A DNA stretch of 64,000 nucleotides from Lutibacter sp. B2 (GCA_015686845.1 JADPRS010000003.1:62001-126000); one strand, 5' to 3'; shown: positions 17,560 to 27,454, numbered from the stretch's first letter. The notes: generated by a model from the letters alone, not told the origin. Made by a program: numbers and translations.

Positions 17560-18240
17560 ATGAAATTTAAACAGTCAAAATTAATACTAATACTTGTAGT
17601 GATTGCATTAATTATAGGAGGAATACTTTATAAGGTTGTATTTTATGAGAATTATACTTATAACTACACTTATATAAGTGCTGAAAATAATAAAATAGAG
17701 AAAGAACAAATAAATGCGATAGAAACTATGCTAAAGGATAATGGATGTAATTATGAAAAAACACAATTTGACATGCTTAGTGTGGATGATAAGAAAAATT
17801 TTGTTATTAGAAATTCTGAGTATAATAAATTAGCTAAAAGTATAAAATTAGAAAAAGTAAAGCTAAAAGAAAATGAAGCTTTTCTTATTCCTGGATATGA
17901 TTTAGGAATAAGAAAATTCGGTTATACGAAAGAAATAAAAGGATTAAAAAAAATCAAGGTTACAGATAAAGAGTTAGATGTAGTAGGTGTATCTAATAAA
18001 AGAATACCTGCAACAGGAAGAATGGTTTTAACAAGTTTGTTTAAAAGTCAAGTTGTTGTATCAGATAACCTATATGAAAAACTACAAAAAAATAGTGAAA
18101 GTAAGATAGTTAAAGTTTATGGATACAATTTTAGTGATGAGAGAAAAGCTCAAGATATGACTAGAAAATTAGAAGAAAATAAATTGTTCAAATACGATAG
18201 CGAAAATAAAGGGAAATTTCACCTTTTAGAAAAGGAGTAA
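17560..18240 (+). CDS. Membrane-anchored stand-alone copy of a BceB-type extracellular domain
   Basis: 226-residue protein with one N-terminal membrane helix (about residues 7-27) and an external region of about 195 residues. Its external part parallels that of the permease encoded just upstream: VIRNSEYNKLAKSIKLEKVK versus VIKISEYNDLRKLQNKPSIK in the permease, followed in both by a K-E/D-rich LxxxE-A/V-LI strand and a similar C-terminal order. I infer it is a detached ligand-binding domain, perhaps an accessory or decoy for the transporter. AAGGAGG precedes ATG 17560. No established name known to me. Confidence 0.7.
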   Translation: MKFKQSKLILILVVIALIIGGILYKVVFYENYTYNYTYISAENNKIEKEQINAIETMLKDNGCNYEKTQFDMLSVDDKKNFVIRNSEYNKLAKSIKLEKVKLKENEAFLIPGYDLGIRKFGYTKEIKGLKKIKVTDKELDVVGVSNKRIPATGRMVLTSLFKSQVVVSDNLYEKLQKNSESKIVKVYGYNFSDERKAQDMTRKLEENKLFKYDSENKGKFHLLEKE

Positions 18241-18300
18241 TATAATAATCAATAAATTTAAAGAGGCTATAATTAAGAATATTTCCCTGTAAAGTAAATA

Positions 18301-18420
18301 TTCATAAAAAGCACTTTGTACGGCATGAGTTCGGTATTTAACTGGATTCATGCCATTTTTAATTTGTATATGTTCGGGATTATAAAAATAAATATATCCA
18401 TTAATAAGTTTATCTATAAA
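18301..18420 (-). pseudogene. IS3-family (IS150-type) transposase C-terminal remnant
   Basis: Read on the minus strand from 18420, the frame gives INGYIYFYNPEHIQ and later MNPVKYRTHAV, matching the YxxYYNxxRxxxxLxxxSPxxYR end of IS3-group integrases. Everything upstream of this end is absent. It abuts the third att-like site at the right border of the island. Confidence 0.6.
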
Positions 18421-18444
18421 AAACCGTAGTTAGAGCTAAACGGT

Positions 18445-18462
18445 TAACCGTACCATAAGTAA
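18445..18462 (+). other. Candidate att site 3 (degenerate) at the island's right border
   Basis: TTAACCGTACCATAAGTAA-type sequence aligns with the copy at 10353 at 15 of 18 positions, in the same orientation. It is overlapped by a perfect 12-bp palindrome ACGGTTAACCGT (18440-18451) and preceded by inverted AACCGT/ACGGTT arms. Core-type sequence (DUF1846) resumes 127 bases later. Confidence 0.45.
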
Positions 18463-18588
18463 TGGCTGTTTTTTTGATTTTAAACAAATTTATTTAGGAA
18501 AAATAAAAAATATTTATAGTAGCTATTATAATTAACTTGATTTGATGGTAAAATAGTTAAAGAATAATAAAGAAGAGTGAGGGTAATT

Positions 18589-20097
18589 ATGAAAATAGGA
18601 TTTGATCATAAAAAATACTTAGAAGAACAATCAAAGTTCATACTTGAAAGAGTGAATGATTACGACAAACTTTATTTAGAGTTTGGAGGAAAGCTTTTAT
18701 TTGACTTACATGCAAAAAGAGTGCTTCCAGGTTTCGATGAAAATGCAAAGATTAAGTTACTTCATAAGTTAAAGGAAAAGGTTGAGGTTGTTATTTGTGT
18801 TTATGCTGGGGATATTGAAAGAAACAAAATTCGTGGCGATTTTGGTATAACTTACGATATGGATGTTTTAAGATTGATCGACGATCTTAGATCATATGAA
18901 TTAGATGTGAATAGTGTTGTAATTACTAGATATGATAATCAACCTGCAACGACAGTATTTATGAATAAACTAGAGCGAAGAGGAATTAAAGTACATACCC
19001 ATCGTTCAACAAAGGGATATCCTACAGATGTGGATATTATTGTTAGTGATGAGGGCTATGGAAAGAATCCGTACATTGAAACTACAAAGCCTATTGTAGT
19101 TGTAACTGCGCCAGGACCAGGTAGTGGTAAACTTGCCACTTGTTTAAGTCAGCTATACCATGAGCATAAGAGAGGCCGTGTGGCAGGATATTCGAAGTTT
19201 GAAACGTTCCCCGTTTGGAATGTACCAATTAAGCATCCTTTAAATATTGCATATGAGTCCGCAACAGTAGATCTAAAGGATGTTAATATGATTGACTCTT
19301 TCCATTTGGATGCTTACAATGAGATTACAGTAAATTATAATCGTGATATTGAAACATTCCCTGTACTAAGAAGAATTATTGAAAAAATCACAGGGGAAGA
19401 ATCTGTTTATAAGTCACCTACGGATATGGGTGTTAATCGTGTTGGATTTGGTATTATTGATGATGAGGTTGTTAAAGAAGCTTCTAGACAAGAGATTATT
19501 AGAAGATATTTTAAAACTGGGTGTGAGTACAAAAAGGGCTATGTTGATTTAGAGACTTTCCATAGAGCAAAGCTGATCATGGAAGAGCTTAATCTTAAAG
19601 CTGAGGATCGTAAGGTAGTTATACCAGCTAGAGAAAGAAACGTTAAGTTACAGGAAGAATTGTGTAAAACAGAAAAATGTCCTGTAGTAGCTCTTGAACT
19701 TCATGATGGCACAATTTTGACTGGTAAAAATTCAAGCACAATGGATTCAGCAGCAGCAGTGACTTTAAATGCGATTAAACATTTTGCTAATATTACAGAT
19801 GAGATGCATTTAATTTCACCAGTAATCCTTGAACCAATCATTAAGCTTAAATCAAAAACATTTGATAGCAAGAGTACAGCTCTAACATGCGAAGAAATTT
19901 TAATTGCACTAAGTATCAGTGCTGCAACCAATCCTATGGCCCAAGTAGCGATGGAAAAACTATCTATGCTTAAGGGTTGTCAGGCACATTCTACGACTAT
20001 TTTAAACACAAACGATGAACAGACATTCAGAAAACTAGGTATCGATGTTACTTGTGATCCTGAGTATCCTTCAGATAGTTTGTATTACAATAATTAA
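18589..20097 (+). CDS. DUF1846 family protein
   Basis: 502-residue cytoplasmic protein of the DUF1846 family, widespread in Firmicutes; structures exist but the function is unknown. Recognisable are the N-terminus [14 protein letters not shown], the glycine-rich [20 protein letters not shown] (about residue 175) that resembles a nucleotide or phosphate site, and the conserved C-terminal region. ATG 18589 follows GAGTGAGG; the frame-open start at 18577 is too close to that site. It is the first intact core gene after the island and has its own terminator. Confidence 0.9.
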   Translation: MKIGFDHKKYLEEQSKFILERVNDYDKLYLEFGGKLLFDLHAKRVLPGFDENAKIKLLHKLKEKVEVVICVYAGDIERNKIRGDFGITYDMDVLRLIDDLRSYELDVNSVVITRYDNQPATTVFMNKLERRGIKVHTHRSTKGYPTDVDIIVSDEGYGKNPYIETTKPIVVVTAPGPGSGKLATCLSQLYHEHKRGRVAGYSKFETFPVWNVPIKHPLNIAYESATVDLKDVNMIDSFHLDAYNEITVNYNRDIETFPVLRRIIEKITGEESVYKSPTDMGVNRVGFGIIDDEVVKEASRQEIIRRYFKTGCEYKKGYVDLETFHRAKLIMEELNLKAEDRKVVIPARERNVKLQEELCKTEKCPVVALELHDGTILTGKNSSTMDSAAAVTLNAIKHFANITDEMHLISPVILEPIIKLKSKTFDSKSTALTCEEILIALSISAATNPMAQVAMEKLSMLKGCQAHSTTILNTNDEQTFRKLGIDVTCDPEYPSDSLYYNN

Positions 20098-20115
20098 TAA
20101 AACTTTTTAATTAAG

Positions 20116-20171
20116 AACCTATATCAGAACTTAGTAGCCCCGTGGGTGAAGAGTGAGATATAGGTTTTTTT
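20116..20171 (+). terminator. Terminator after the DUF1846 gene
   Basis: Arms AACCTATATC and GATATAGGTT, with a 31-base loop that itself contains a small CCC/GGG hairpin, then TTTTTT. Confidence 0.85.
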
Positions 20172-20427
20172 ATATCAAAAATTTTAGTATTTTAGGCACT
20201 TTTTAAAAATAATTCAACATCAGGAATATGTCTGTGATTTAAAAAAGATAGATTTAATATAGTAGATTCAAAATTAAAAGGTACAACTGTTCTAGTATCT
20301 TTTCCTCTTTTTTAAAAAGTTTACACTTTGGAAACAACTTTATATATTTTAGAAATATTTATTTTGTATGATAAGTTTAGTTCATAAAAAATGTAATTAT
20401 AAAATAATAGGAAAGAGGTAGAGAAGT
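20172..20427 (-). other. Intergenic stretch with a degraded minus-strand reading frame
   Basis: Minus-strand bases 20313-20192 give an open frame (KRGKDTRTVVPFNFES..., HRHIPDVELFLKSA, then stop) that looks like the tail of a lost gene, possibly a transposase. I cannot name the family. The rest shows only the promoter area of the next lipoprotein gene. Confidence 0.3.
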
Positions 20428-21009
20428 ATGAAAAAAATAATAATGGTACTCATTGCTTTATTACTAGGGATATCCATGATAGGGTGCACAAATGAACAGG
20501 ATACGTCAAGTGCAGAGGCATCTCAAGAAGAAAAAGTGATTAAAGAAGAAGGTAGCGCAGCACAAGAAGAAATAAAACAACAAGGCACATCAGGTTCAGA
20601 GGTATACCAAGAAGTAAAAAACACAAAAAAAGATGAGAAAAACGCTTTTGAAAAGTATACAAAGTTAATTGGTTTGAGTAAGGAAGAAATTATTAAAGCC
20701 ATGGGAGAAGAACCTAGTTCTGCTGATGAAGGCGGATTAGATTTTTCAAATGGTGGTATAAGAGTTTGGTTTGGAAACGGTGGAAAAACCGCAAATGAAG
20801 TTTTTATGGATAGCAGTGATATTGATTTCAATGGAGCAAGGATTGGTGAAAAGATAGGAGAATTCAAAAATGTTTTTGGAAAAATAGTGGTAGAGGATAC
20901 TGGATCGGCATACAGTAACTTTGATTATGAAGGGTTAGTTATACATGTACAATATGATCCTAGTACAGAGAAAGTAGTTGCTGTATACATAATGAAGGAA
21001 TGGAAATAG
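20428..21009 (+). CDS. Predicted lipoprotein of unknown function
   Basis: 193-residue lipoprotein: signal peptide MKKIIMVLIALLLGISMIGC with lipobox MIGC, a 55-residue low-complexity Glu/Gln/Lys linker, and a C-terminal domain of about 120 residues. The domain contains LIGLSKEEIIKAMGEEP followed by strand-rich sequence, similar in outline to the small SmpA/DUF4309-like beta domains of Gram-positive lipoproteins. GAAAGAGG precedes ATG 20428. It is monocistronic with its own terminator. Confidence 0.75.
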   Translation: MKKIIMVLIALLLGISMIGCTNEQDTSSAEASQEEKVIKEEGSAAQEEIKQQGTSGSEVYQEVKNTKKDEKNAFEKYTKLIGLSKEEIIKAMGEEPSSADEGGLDFSNGGIRVWFGNGGKTANEVFMDSSDIDFNGARIGEKIGEFKNVFGKIVVEDTGSAYSNFDYEGLVIHVQYDPSTEKVVAVYIMKEWK

Positions 21010-21039
21010 GAGAGTATTTCCTTTGAAATGGAATTAGTA

Positions 21040-21075
21040 AAAAAGATGTTGATTTAAAAATCATCATCTTTTTTT
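21040..21075 (+). terminator. Terminator after the lipoprotein gene
   Basis: AAAAAGATG...CATCTTTTT with inner TGATT/ATCA pairing and a T-run. Confidence 0.8.
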
Positions 21076-21368
21076 AGTTGTAGTAACTTAAAGGAGGATT
21101 AAGACTTAGTAAATTTTCTTGTAATTATTCACATAAGAAAATATGTAAAACAATAGGAAACATAACACAAGGAAAAATTGCTAGTCTATGTCTTAGAGGT
21201 TTTGAATTGATTTTTAGTGATGTAGTAAAAAATTAAATATCAACAGACGAGAATCTGGGTTTATGTGTAAATGCAGATTATTTGTGTTGCTTAAAAATGA
21301 AAAAACTCACACTTTCCATATTATAAGCATATTTATAAACTAGAAAATGAAAAGAGGTGAAGAACAAA
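21076..21368 (+). other. Intergenic stretch with a possible decayed frame
   Basis: Plus-strand bases 21136-21235 form a frame (KKICKTIGNITQGKI..., ending FSDVVKN-stop) without a start or ribosome site, probably a relic. The remainder is A+T-rich and holds the promoter of the LysM gene. No other structure seen. Confidence 0.3.
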
Positions 21369-21899
21369 ATGTATATGAGACAATGTCCTAGAGGAACAAT
21401 GCAATACAGTATAAAACCTGGTGACACCTTGTATAAGATAGCATTAAATCACAATACCAATCTTCAAAGATTAATACTTTTAAATCCTTTTGTTAATCCG
21501 TATAATCTAATGATTGGGCAAATAATATGTGTTCCACAGGCAACAAAACCACCTATGAGATGTCCTAATGGTAAACTTTATGTAGTACAAGAAGGAGATA
21601 CCCTATATACTTTAGCAGTTAAATATGATGTATCTTATAATGCATTAGTAAAAGCAAATCCTAATTTAGATATAAATAACCTAAAACCAGGGGATGAACT
21701 TTGTATTCCTCGCTATCAACCAAGTAAACCTTGTCCAACAGGGAAAACCTATACGATTAAAGAAGGCGATACGTTAAGTAGCATCGCGGAAAATTTTATG
21801 GTTTCCGCTACGGATTTATTAAAATATAACCCACATATGGCACCAAGTGAGTTTACAACAGGAAACTGTATTTGTATCCCACCAGAAGTAGAAGTATAA
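21369..21899 (+). CDS. Triple-LysM protein, probably spore- or wall-associated
   Basis: 176-residue protein made of three LysM domains (about residues 11-54, 70-112, 122-166), each opening with Y-x-I/V-K/Q-x-GDTL and closing with a CIP/CVP. Linkers carry CPRG, CPNG and CPTG. LysM binds N-acetylglucosamine polymers such as peptidoglycan. There is no signal peptide, which together with the paired cysteines is common in spore-coat or cortex proteins made inside the mother cell. ATG 21369 is placed 9 bases after AGAGGTG; a GTG at 21357 lies inside that ribosome site. Confidence 0.8.
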   Translation: MYMRQCPRGTMQYSIKPGDTLYKIALNHNTNLQRLILLNPFVNPYNLMIGQIICVPQATKPPMRCPNGKLYVVQEGDTLYTLAVKYDVSYNALVKANPNLDINNLKPGDELCIPRYQPSKPCPTGKTYTIKEGDTLSSIAENFMVSATDLLKYNPHMAPSEFTTGNCICIPPEVEV

Positions 21900-21920
21900 T
21901 ATAAAAAATATTCCCTTAGA

Positions 21921-21960
21921 AACTTGCATTTGGATTATTTATCTAAATGCAAGTTCTTTA
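21921..21960 (+). terminator. Hairpin after the LysM gene
   Basis: Perfect 11-bp arms AACTTGCATTT/AAATGCAAGTT with a 13-base loop, followed by a modest T-run. Confidence 0.7.
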
Positions 21961-22127
21961 ATATATCAAGTATTTCAATTCATCCACTTATTTTTAGGAT
22001 AAGTTAAAATAATTTTTGACCAGATAGTAAAAACTGAATATGTATACTGCTAAAAATGCACATAGATTTTATATGAAATTCGTGATATCATTATAGTTTA
22101 TGACATTAAACGAACGGGAGGAAATTC

Positions 22128-23660
22128 ATGAAATCGAAAGAACGAAACACGGAAAAAATCAATATAAAAAATGAAATATTATCTGGACTTACAGTTGCGC
22201 TAGCCTTGGTACCAGAGGCAGTAGCCTTTGCTTTGGTAGCAGGAGTGGATCCATTAGTAGGATTGTATGCAGCTTTCTTAATTGGATTGATCACTTCAAT
22301 TTTTGGAGGAAGACCAGGAATGATTTCTGGAGCAACGGGTGCATTAGCAGTGGTTATGGTAGATCTTGTAAGTGAACATGGCGTACAATATTTATTTGCA
22401 GCTGTAATCCTAATGGGAATGATACAAATCTGTATTGGATTATTGAAACTAGGTAAATTCATAAGAATCGTACCTCATCCTGTAATGTTAGGATTTGTAA
22501 ATGGACTTGCCATCGTAATCTTTTTAGCTCAATTAGGTCAATTCAAAGTACATAATTCAGATGGAACTTTGCGTTGGATGAGCGGATCTCAACTGGGGAT
22601 TATGGTAGGCTTGGTAGTAGCAACTATGGCAATTATTTATTTGCTACCTAAGATTACTAAAGCCATTCCATCATCATTATGTGCAATTGTTACACTATCT
22701 GTATTAGTAAATGTTCTTGGGATCGATACAAGAACTGTAGGAGACATTGCAAAAGTTGGAGGCGGTTTGCCTCAAATGAATATACCGAATATACCAGTTA
22801 GTTTTGAAACCCTTAGAATCATATTTCCTTATGCCGCAATTTTTGCCGCAATAGGGCTAATAGAATCATTAATGACATTAACATTAATCGATGAAATGAC
22901 GGATACAAGAGGCAGAGGAAATAAAGAGTGTATAGGACAAGGATTTGCCAATATAGTCACTGGATTATTTGGTGGAATAGGCGGTTGTGCTATGATTGGT
23001 CAAAGTATGATTAATATAAATTCTGGAGGACGAAAAAGATTATCTGGAATTTCAGCAGCATTAGCTTTATTAGGATTTATACTATTTGGTGCAGAATTGA
23101 TAGAAAAAATTCCTTTAGCAGTATTGGTAGGGGTAATGTTTACAGTAGTTATAGCAACATTTGAATGGGCAAGCTTTAGAATTATGAGAAATATTCCAAA
23201 GTCAGATATGTTTATTATTATATTGGTTTCAGGTGTTACTGTATTCTCTGATTTAGCCATTGCAGTAGGGGTAGGAGTCGTTGTAGCATCTCTAACATTT
23301 GCATGGGAAAAAGGAAAAAGAATTGAAATAAATGCATCTATAGATGAAAAGGGAACGAAAATATATTACGTAAGAGGCGCTCTGTTTTTTGCATCTTGCC
23401 GTAATTTTGTAGAAGCTTTTGATGTGAAAAATGATCTTAAAGATGTTGTGATAGATTTTATGCATGCAAGGATCTTTGATCATTCAGGGATAGAAAGTAT
23501 AAATACTTTATCAGAAAAGTATAAAAGCGTAGGAAAAACAATCCATTTAAGACACTTGAGTAAAGAGTGTTGTGAGGTTATTAAAGATTCAAAAGAAATT
23601 GTAGAAGTGAATATTATTGAAGATCCTGAATATCATATTGCTTTAGATGAATTAGCATAA
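22128..23660 (+). CDS. SulP-family anion transporter with STAS domain
   Basis: 510-residue membrane transporter of the SulP/SLC26 family: about 10-14 helices starting LSGLTVALALVPEAVAFALVAG (residues about 19-40) and a C-terminal STAS domain from about residue 405 (VRGALFFASCRNFVEAF, VIDFMHARIFDHSG). Family substrates are sulfate, bicarbonate or other anions; the sequence does not tell which. GGGAGG precedes ATG 22128. It is convergent with the permease gene that follows and shares a bidirectional terminator with it. Confidence 0.9.
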   Translation: MKSKERNTEKINIKNEILSGLTVALALVPEAVAFALVAGVDPLVGLYAAFLIGLITSIFGGRPGMISGATGALAVVMVDLVSEHGVQYLFAAVILMGMIQICIGLLKLGKFIRIVPHPVMLGFVNGLAIVIFLAQLGQFKVHNSDGTLRWMSGSQLGIMVGLVVATMAIIYLLPKITKAIPSSLCAIVTLSVLVNVLGIDTRTVGDIAKVGGGLPQMNIPNIPVSFETLRIIFPYAAIFAAIGLIESLMTLTLIDEMTDTRGRGNKECIGQGFANIVTGLFGGIGGCAMIGQSMININSGGRKRLSGISAALALLGFILFGAELIEKIPLAVLVGVMFTVVIATFEWASFRIMRNIPKSDMFIIILVSGVTVFSDLAIAVGVGVVVASLTFAWEKGKRIEINASIDEKGTKIYYVRGALFFASCRNFVEAFDVKNDLKDVVIDFMHARIFDHSGIESINTLSEKYKSVGKTIHLRHLSKECCEVIKDSKEIVEVNIIEDPEYHIALDELA

Positions 23661-23663
23661 ATG

Positions 23664-23711
23664 AAAGATAGGCATATTATCATTAAAAAAATGATAATAT
23701 GCCTATTTTAT
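23664..23711. terminator. Bidirectional terminator between sulP and the APC permease
   Basis: Perfect 16-bp arms ATAGGCATATTATCAT (23668-23683) and its complement (23691-23706), 7-base loop, T-runs on both strands. Confidence 0.9.
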
Positions 23712-25039
23712 TTATTTTTAGAATGCTTTGAGATCATATAGCAAACGGAATAAAATGCTATAAATATCAAACCTGCTACTAATCCACTACCTTGTCCTGG
23801 AATCAAGGGCATACTTACTATAATAGCGATTAGTGCACAGATTGCTATAAATGAAGTATAAGGAAAACCACGAAGTTGACAATGATCCTTTGCTGGAGAG
23901 CCTTTGCGTCTTCTAAATACATGATGAGTAGCAAGAATTACTAAGTAGGTAAATAAAAGAGAAAAACCACCTGAGCTAAGTAAAAATAGATAAACTTTTT
24001 TTGGCAAAAAGAATGAAAGGGATAATCCCAATAACATAGCTACACCTGAAAAGATAATTCCCTTGTATGGAACATCAGTATTATCTTTTACAAATGAGGG
24101 TGCACAGCCTTCTTCTGCTAGGGAACGCATCATTCTGCCTAAACCAAAGGTTGCTGCCAACATAGTAGATAAAATAGCAGTAACTAAAACGATATTGATT
24201 GCATCAGCAGCCCAGCCGATTCCATTTGATTCTAAAGCGGCTACAAATGGACTAACATCTTCAGTAAGATTATTTGTAGGAATTAAAGGAAGCAATACTG
24301 TAATGGATAGGGTATATAAAACCACTAAAGTACAAACCGTGTAATTAATTGCCTTTGGAACAATATGGTGTGGATCAGCAGTTTCTGATGCGGCGAGTCC
24401 AATAATTTCAAAACCGGCGTATGTAAACATTACAATAAGCATACTTCCGGCAAATCCTGAAATGCCTTCAGGCATTAAAGGTTCATTATTTAATGCACCA
24501 ATACCTATAGAAGATGTATGTGGCATAGCACCTGATATTAATCCTAGTGCTAATACGATAAATCCTACAATTGCTAAAAGCTTTATGGCTGCTAATCCGC
24601 TTTCTAATTTACTTAAACGCTTAGCACCTAAAAGGTTTAATAAGGTAACCGCAACAATAATAATAGAACCTAAAATAGGCAATGATATTCGTGGAAACCA
24701 TAGACGGAAAAATAATGCTACAGCGGTTGCTTCGCTAGACATAGCTAATATAAGACCTGTCCAGTATACCCATCCTACAACGAAGCCAACGCCAGGGCCA
24801 AAAGCTTCTTGTGCAAATGTTCGAAATGAACCTGGAGCTGGATCAGCAACAGTCATTTCAGAGAGGGCAAAAAGAATGAAATAAACGATTCCGCCTCCTA
24901 ATATATAGGCCATAACGACAGAAGGACCTGAAGCTTTAATAGCAATCGCTGATCCTAAAAAGAATGACCCACCAACCACTGTACCAAGTGCCATCATAGT
25001 AAGTCCTAATGCAGATAGACCTTTACCTTCATGATTCAT
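23708..25039 (-). CDS. APC-superfamily amino-acid permease
   Basis: 443-residue, about 12-helix permease of the amino acid-polyamine-organocation superfamily. The N-terminal GLTMMALGTVVGGSFFLG is the family's substrate-binding GxG signature in TM1, and SEMTVADPAPGSFRTFAQEAFGP follows TM2. Substrate cannot be assigned; overall look is of an amino-acid/proton symporter or exchanger. AAGGAGG lies upstream of its ATG (minus strand). Confidence 0.88.
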   Translation of the reverse strand: MNHEGKGLSALGLTMMALGTVVGGSFFLGSAIAIKASGPSVVMAYILGGGIVYFILFALSEMTVADPAPGSFRTFAQEAFGPGVGFVVGWVYWTGLILAMSSEATAVALFFRLWFPRISLPILGSIIIVAVTLLNLLGAKRLSKLESGLAAIKLLAIVGFIVLALGLISGAMPHTSSIGIGALNNEPLMPEGISGFAGSMLIVMFTYAGFEIIGLAASETADPHHIVPKAINYTVCTLVVLYTLSITVLLPLIPTNNLTEDVSPFVAALESNGIGWAADAINIVLVTAILSTMLAATFGLGRMMRSLAEEGCAPSFVKDNTDVPYKGIIFSGVAMLLGLSLSFFLPKKVYLFLLSSGGFSLLFTYLVILATHHVFRRRKGSPAKDHCQLRGFPYTSFIAICALIAIIVSMPLIPGQGSGLVAGLIFIAFYSVCYMISKHSKNK

Positions 25040-25303
25040 AAGAAAACCTCCTTAAAAAAATAGTTAATAGATGTACTTAGTATGAGCATTTTTAAGATTA
25101 TATATTAGATATGTAAAAAACAACGAATCCAAAGGATATTTATTCATAGTATGGAATTATATTTTACTGAAGAATATGTAGAAAAATGTCGAAATACATT
25201 GTAATAGAAGCATAATAAATAAAGTAAATTATCCAGTATTTATAATACGCTCATTTCTTAAAGTGGGGGATAGGGAACTTTTACAAGGAGGAGAATATTG
25301 TAG

Positions 25304-27319
25304 ATGAAAAAGAGTAGAAAAATGAAAATGGGCATGAGTACAAAATTGACGATAGTGTTTATTTTGCTTGTAACGATTCCGTTAATGGCATTGGGAATTA
25401 ATTCCTATATGAAAGCATCTAAAATTATTGAGATGAATTTAAAAAGTTCTTATCTTGAGGTACTTAATGAAACAGAACATTCAATTGATAACTTTTTGAT
25501 AGGGATTGAAGAAAGTGTGGCACAAATGTCCTATGAAGCAAATGTACAGCAAATTGTATCTCGTGAAGAATCTTTAGAATGGATGATGAAAAATTTTAAA
25601 AGCTTTATGAAAGGGCATGAAGATGCTGGATCTATTTACATAGGTACAAAAAATAAAGATATGTATTTATATCCTAACGATGAATTGCCAGAGGGGTATG
25701 ATCCTACTCAAAGACCTTGGTATAAGGAAGCGGTTAGTAAAAACAGTCTAATATGGACAGATCCTTATGTGGATTCATTTACAGGAAAATTAGTAGTTAC
25801 AGCAGCTATTCCTGTTTATAATGAGTTTAATTCAAATGAGTTTGCCGGTGTTTTAGCGGTAGATATTTACTTAGATGGTTTATCAGATAAGATCAATTCA
25901 ATCAAAATAGGGAAAAATGGGTACCCTATTATTTTAGATAAAGAATTAAATGTAATGACCCATAAAGAACATGAATTCATAGGAAAACCACTACCTATTG
26001 AAGAAATAAATAAAGAGATAGCTACAAAAGATGAAGGGTATGTAGATTATAAGTCAGAAGAAGATGGAAAGACGAAAAATAAATTTGGCGTATTTAATAA
26101 AATAGATAAATTAGGATGGACGATTATTGCGAACATGTACGTAGATGAAATCGCAGATGATACAAGAGCTTTGTTTAATAATATCCTTATTATAGGAGGA
26201 ATTTCGTTAATAATAGCTGGCTTAGTTTCCCATCTATTTTCTAAAGGAATCACCAAGCATATAAAAATTCTTTTAGAAGACATGGAAAGAATCAAAGAGG
26301 GAGATTTTTCATCCTCTTCTAAGATAGAATCAAGCGATGAAATAGGACAACTTGGAGAAGGATTCAATATTATGGTTGACGAGATTGGAAAACTTGTTGG
26401 AAATATTAAACATGTAGCTACGGATATTACTGCATCTGCTGAAAATTTAGCAGCAACAGCAGAACAAGCCAGTGCATCTGCAGAAGAAGTGGCTAGAACG
26501 GTTGAAGAAATTGCAAATGGAGCTTCCGAACAAGCAAATGATGCAGAAAAAGGAGCTGTACTTGCATCTAACCTTGCGGATAAGTTTATAGAGCTTATTA
26601 ATAATACGGATGACATGCTAACTTCTACGAATGAAGCTATGGAGGCGAACACAAAGGGCGTTAAAGCTGTAGATGATTTGAAGAATAAGACAGAATTAAA
26701 CAATACAGCTACTGAAAAAATTGAAGGGGCAATCATAGAACTAGATAATAAAACAAAATATATAGGAAGTATATTAGATACCATTGCTTCCATTTCAGAA
26801 CAAACCAATTTACTTGCGTTAAATGCATCTATAGAAGCAGCAAGAGCAGGTGAACATGGGCGAGGATTTGCAGTAGTTGCGGATGAAATAAGAAAGCTAG
26901 CTGAAGGATCCAGGGAAGCAGCTGGAGAAATAAAGGAAATTGTTATAAATGTTCAAAATGATAGTAACTATACAGTAGAAATCATGAAGGAAGTAAAGGA
27001 ACACGCGAAAGAACAATCTTATGCAGTTATGAATGTTACTAATTCCTTTAGTACAATATCTAAATCCATAGATAGCATTGCAGAAAAAATTGAATCAATA
27101 AGTGGATTTGTGGGTCAGTTGAATGATGATAAAGATGATATCGTATCATCTATAGGAAATATATCAGCTGTATCAGAAGAAACAGCAGCAGCATCAGAGG
27201 AAGTAAGTGCATCTATGCAGCAGCAATCTATGGCAGTAGAAGAAGTTGCAAGAGCAGCAGATAAACTAAACGAGCTTTCTGTAATATTGAATAAAGCAAT
27301 GGATAGATTTAAAATATAA
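25304..27319 (+). CDS. Methyl-accepting chemotaxis protein with dCache sensor (first of tandem pair)
   Basis: 671-residue transmembrane chemoreceptor. TM1 spans about residues 12-33, the periplasm-side dCache_1 domain about 40-285 (motifs [25 protein letters not shown]), TM2 about 293-313, HAMP to about 370, and the cytoplasmic signalling domain with the conserved tip [19 protein letters not shown]. dCache receptors usually bind small ligands such as amino acids. AAGGAGGAG precedes ATG 25304. The last 507 bp of coding sequence are identical to the next receptor gene, while the sensor halves are clearly diverged. Confidence 0.95.
   Translation: MKKSRKMKMGMSTKLTIVFILLVTIPLMALGINSYMKASKIIEMNLKSSYLEVLNETEHSIDNFLIGIEESVAQMSYEANVQQIVSREESLEWMMKNFKSFMKGHEDAGSIYIGTKNKDMYLYPNDELPEGYDPTQRPWYKEAVSKNSLIWTDPYVDSFTGKLVVTAAIPVYNEFNSNEFAGVLAVDIYLDGLSDKINSIKIGKNGYPIILDKELNVMTHKEHEFIGKPLPIEEINKEIATKDEGYVDYKSEEDGKTKNKFGVFNKIDKLGWTIIANMYVDEIADDTRALFNNILIIGGISLIIAGLVSHLFSKGITKHIKILLEDMERIKEGDFSSSSKIESSDEIGQLGEGFNIMVDEIGKLVGNIKHVATDITASAENLAATAEQASASAEEVARTVEEIANGASEQANDAEKGAVLASNLADKFIELINNTDDMLTSTNEAMEANTKGVKAVDDLKNKTELNNTATEKIEGAIIELDNKTKYIGSILDTIASISEQTNLLALNASIEAARAGEHGRGFAVVADEIRKLAEGSREAAGEIKEIVINVQNDSNYTVEIMKEVKEHAKEQSYAVMNVTNSFSTISKSIDSIAEKIESISGFVGQLNDDKDDIVSSIGNISAVSEETAAASEEVSASMQQQSMAVEEVARAADKLNELSVILNKAMDRFKI
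26796..27302 (+). repeat. 507-bp identical tract, copy 1 (receptor 3' end)
   Basis: Base for base identical to 28994-29500 at a constant offset of 2198 bases. Immediately upstream the two genes differ at many synonymous sites, so this looks like recent gene conversion. Confidence 0.9.
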
Positions 27320-27340
27320 TAAAAATTTTAATAAAAAAGA

Positions 27341-27373
27341 GCGGTTAATAAAAATTAATTAACCGCCTTTTTG
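27341..27373 (+). terminator. Terminator between the two receptor genes
   Basis: GCGGTTAAT/ATTAACCGC stem with 8-base loop and CTTTTTG tail. Confidence 0.88.
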
Positions 27374-27426
27374 TATGTAATTAATTTATAGAAAAAAAAG
27401 GAAATCGAAGATAAATGCCGAAACTA

Positions 27427-27454
27427 TAAAATTATAGCATAAAAATGTCGAATA
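27427..27454 (+). promoter_or_regulatory. Possible sigma-D (flagellar-type) promoter of the second receptor
   Basis: TAAA, 16 bases, then GTCGAATA resembles the sigma-28 pattern TAAA-N15-GCCGATAA. A similar AAAAATGTCGAAATA occurs at 25183 upstream of the first receptor but without a good -35. Both sites are suggestive only. Confidence 0.3.

Noticed and set aside
9103-18588. Site-specific recombinase gene within the island
   Set aside because: No frame shows serine- or tyrosine-recombinase motifs; all frames there are accounted for by other genes or IS remnants.
21960-22127. Riboswitch ahead of the SulP gene
   Set aside because: Only A+T-rich spacer and a possible promoter were seen; no conserved aptamer motif or terminator/antiterminator pair.
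24063-24884. Plus-strand frames within the minus-strand APC permease gene
   Set aside because: Antisense shadows of a permease with strong family motifs; no ribosome sites.
26047-26808. Long minus-strand frame (about 250 codons) inside the first chemoreceptor gene
   Set aside because: Typical antisense shadow of a Ser/Ala/Glu-rich MCP coding region; its low-complexity Ser/Ile composition mirrors the sense strand.
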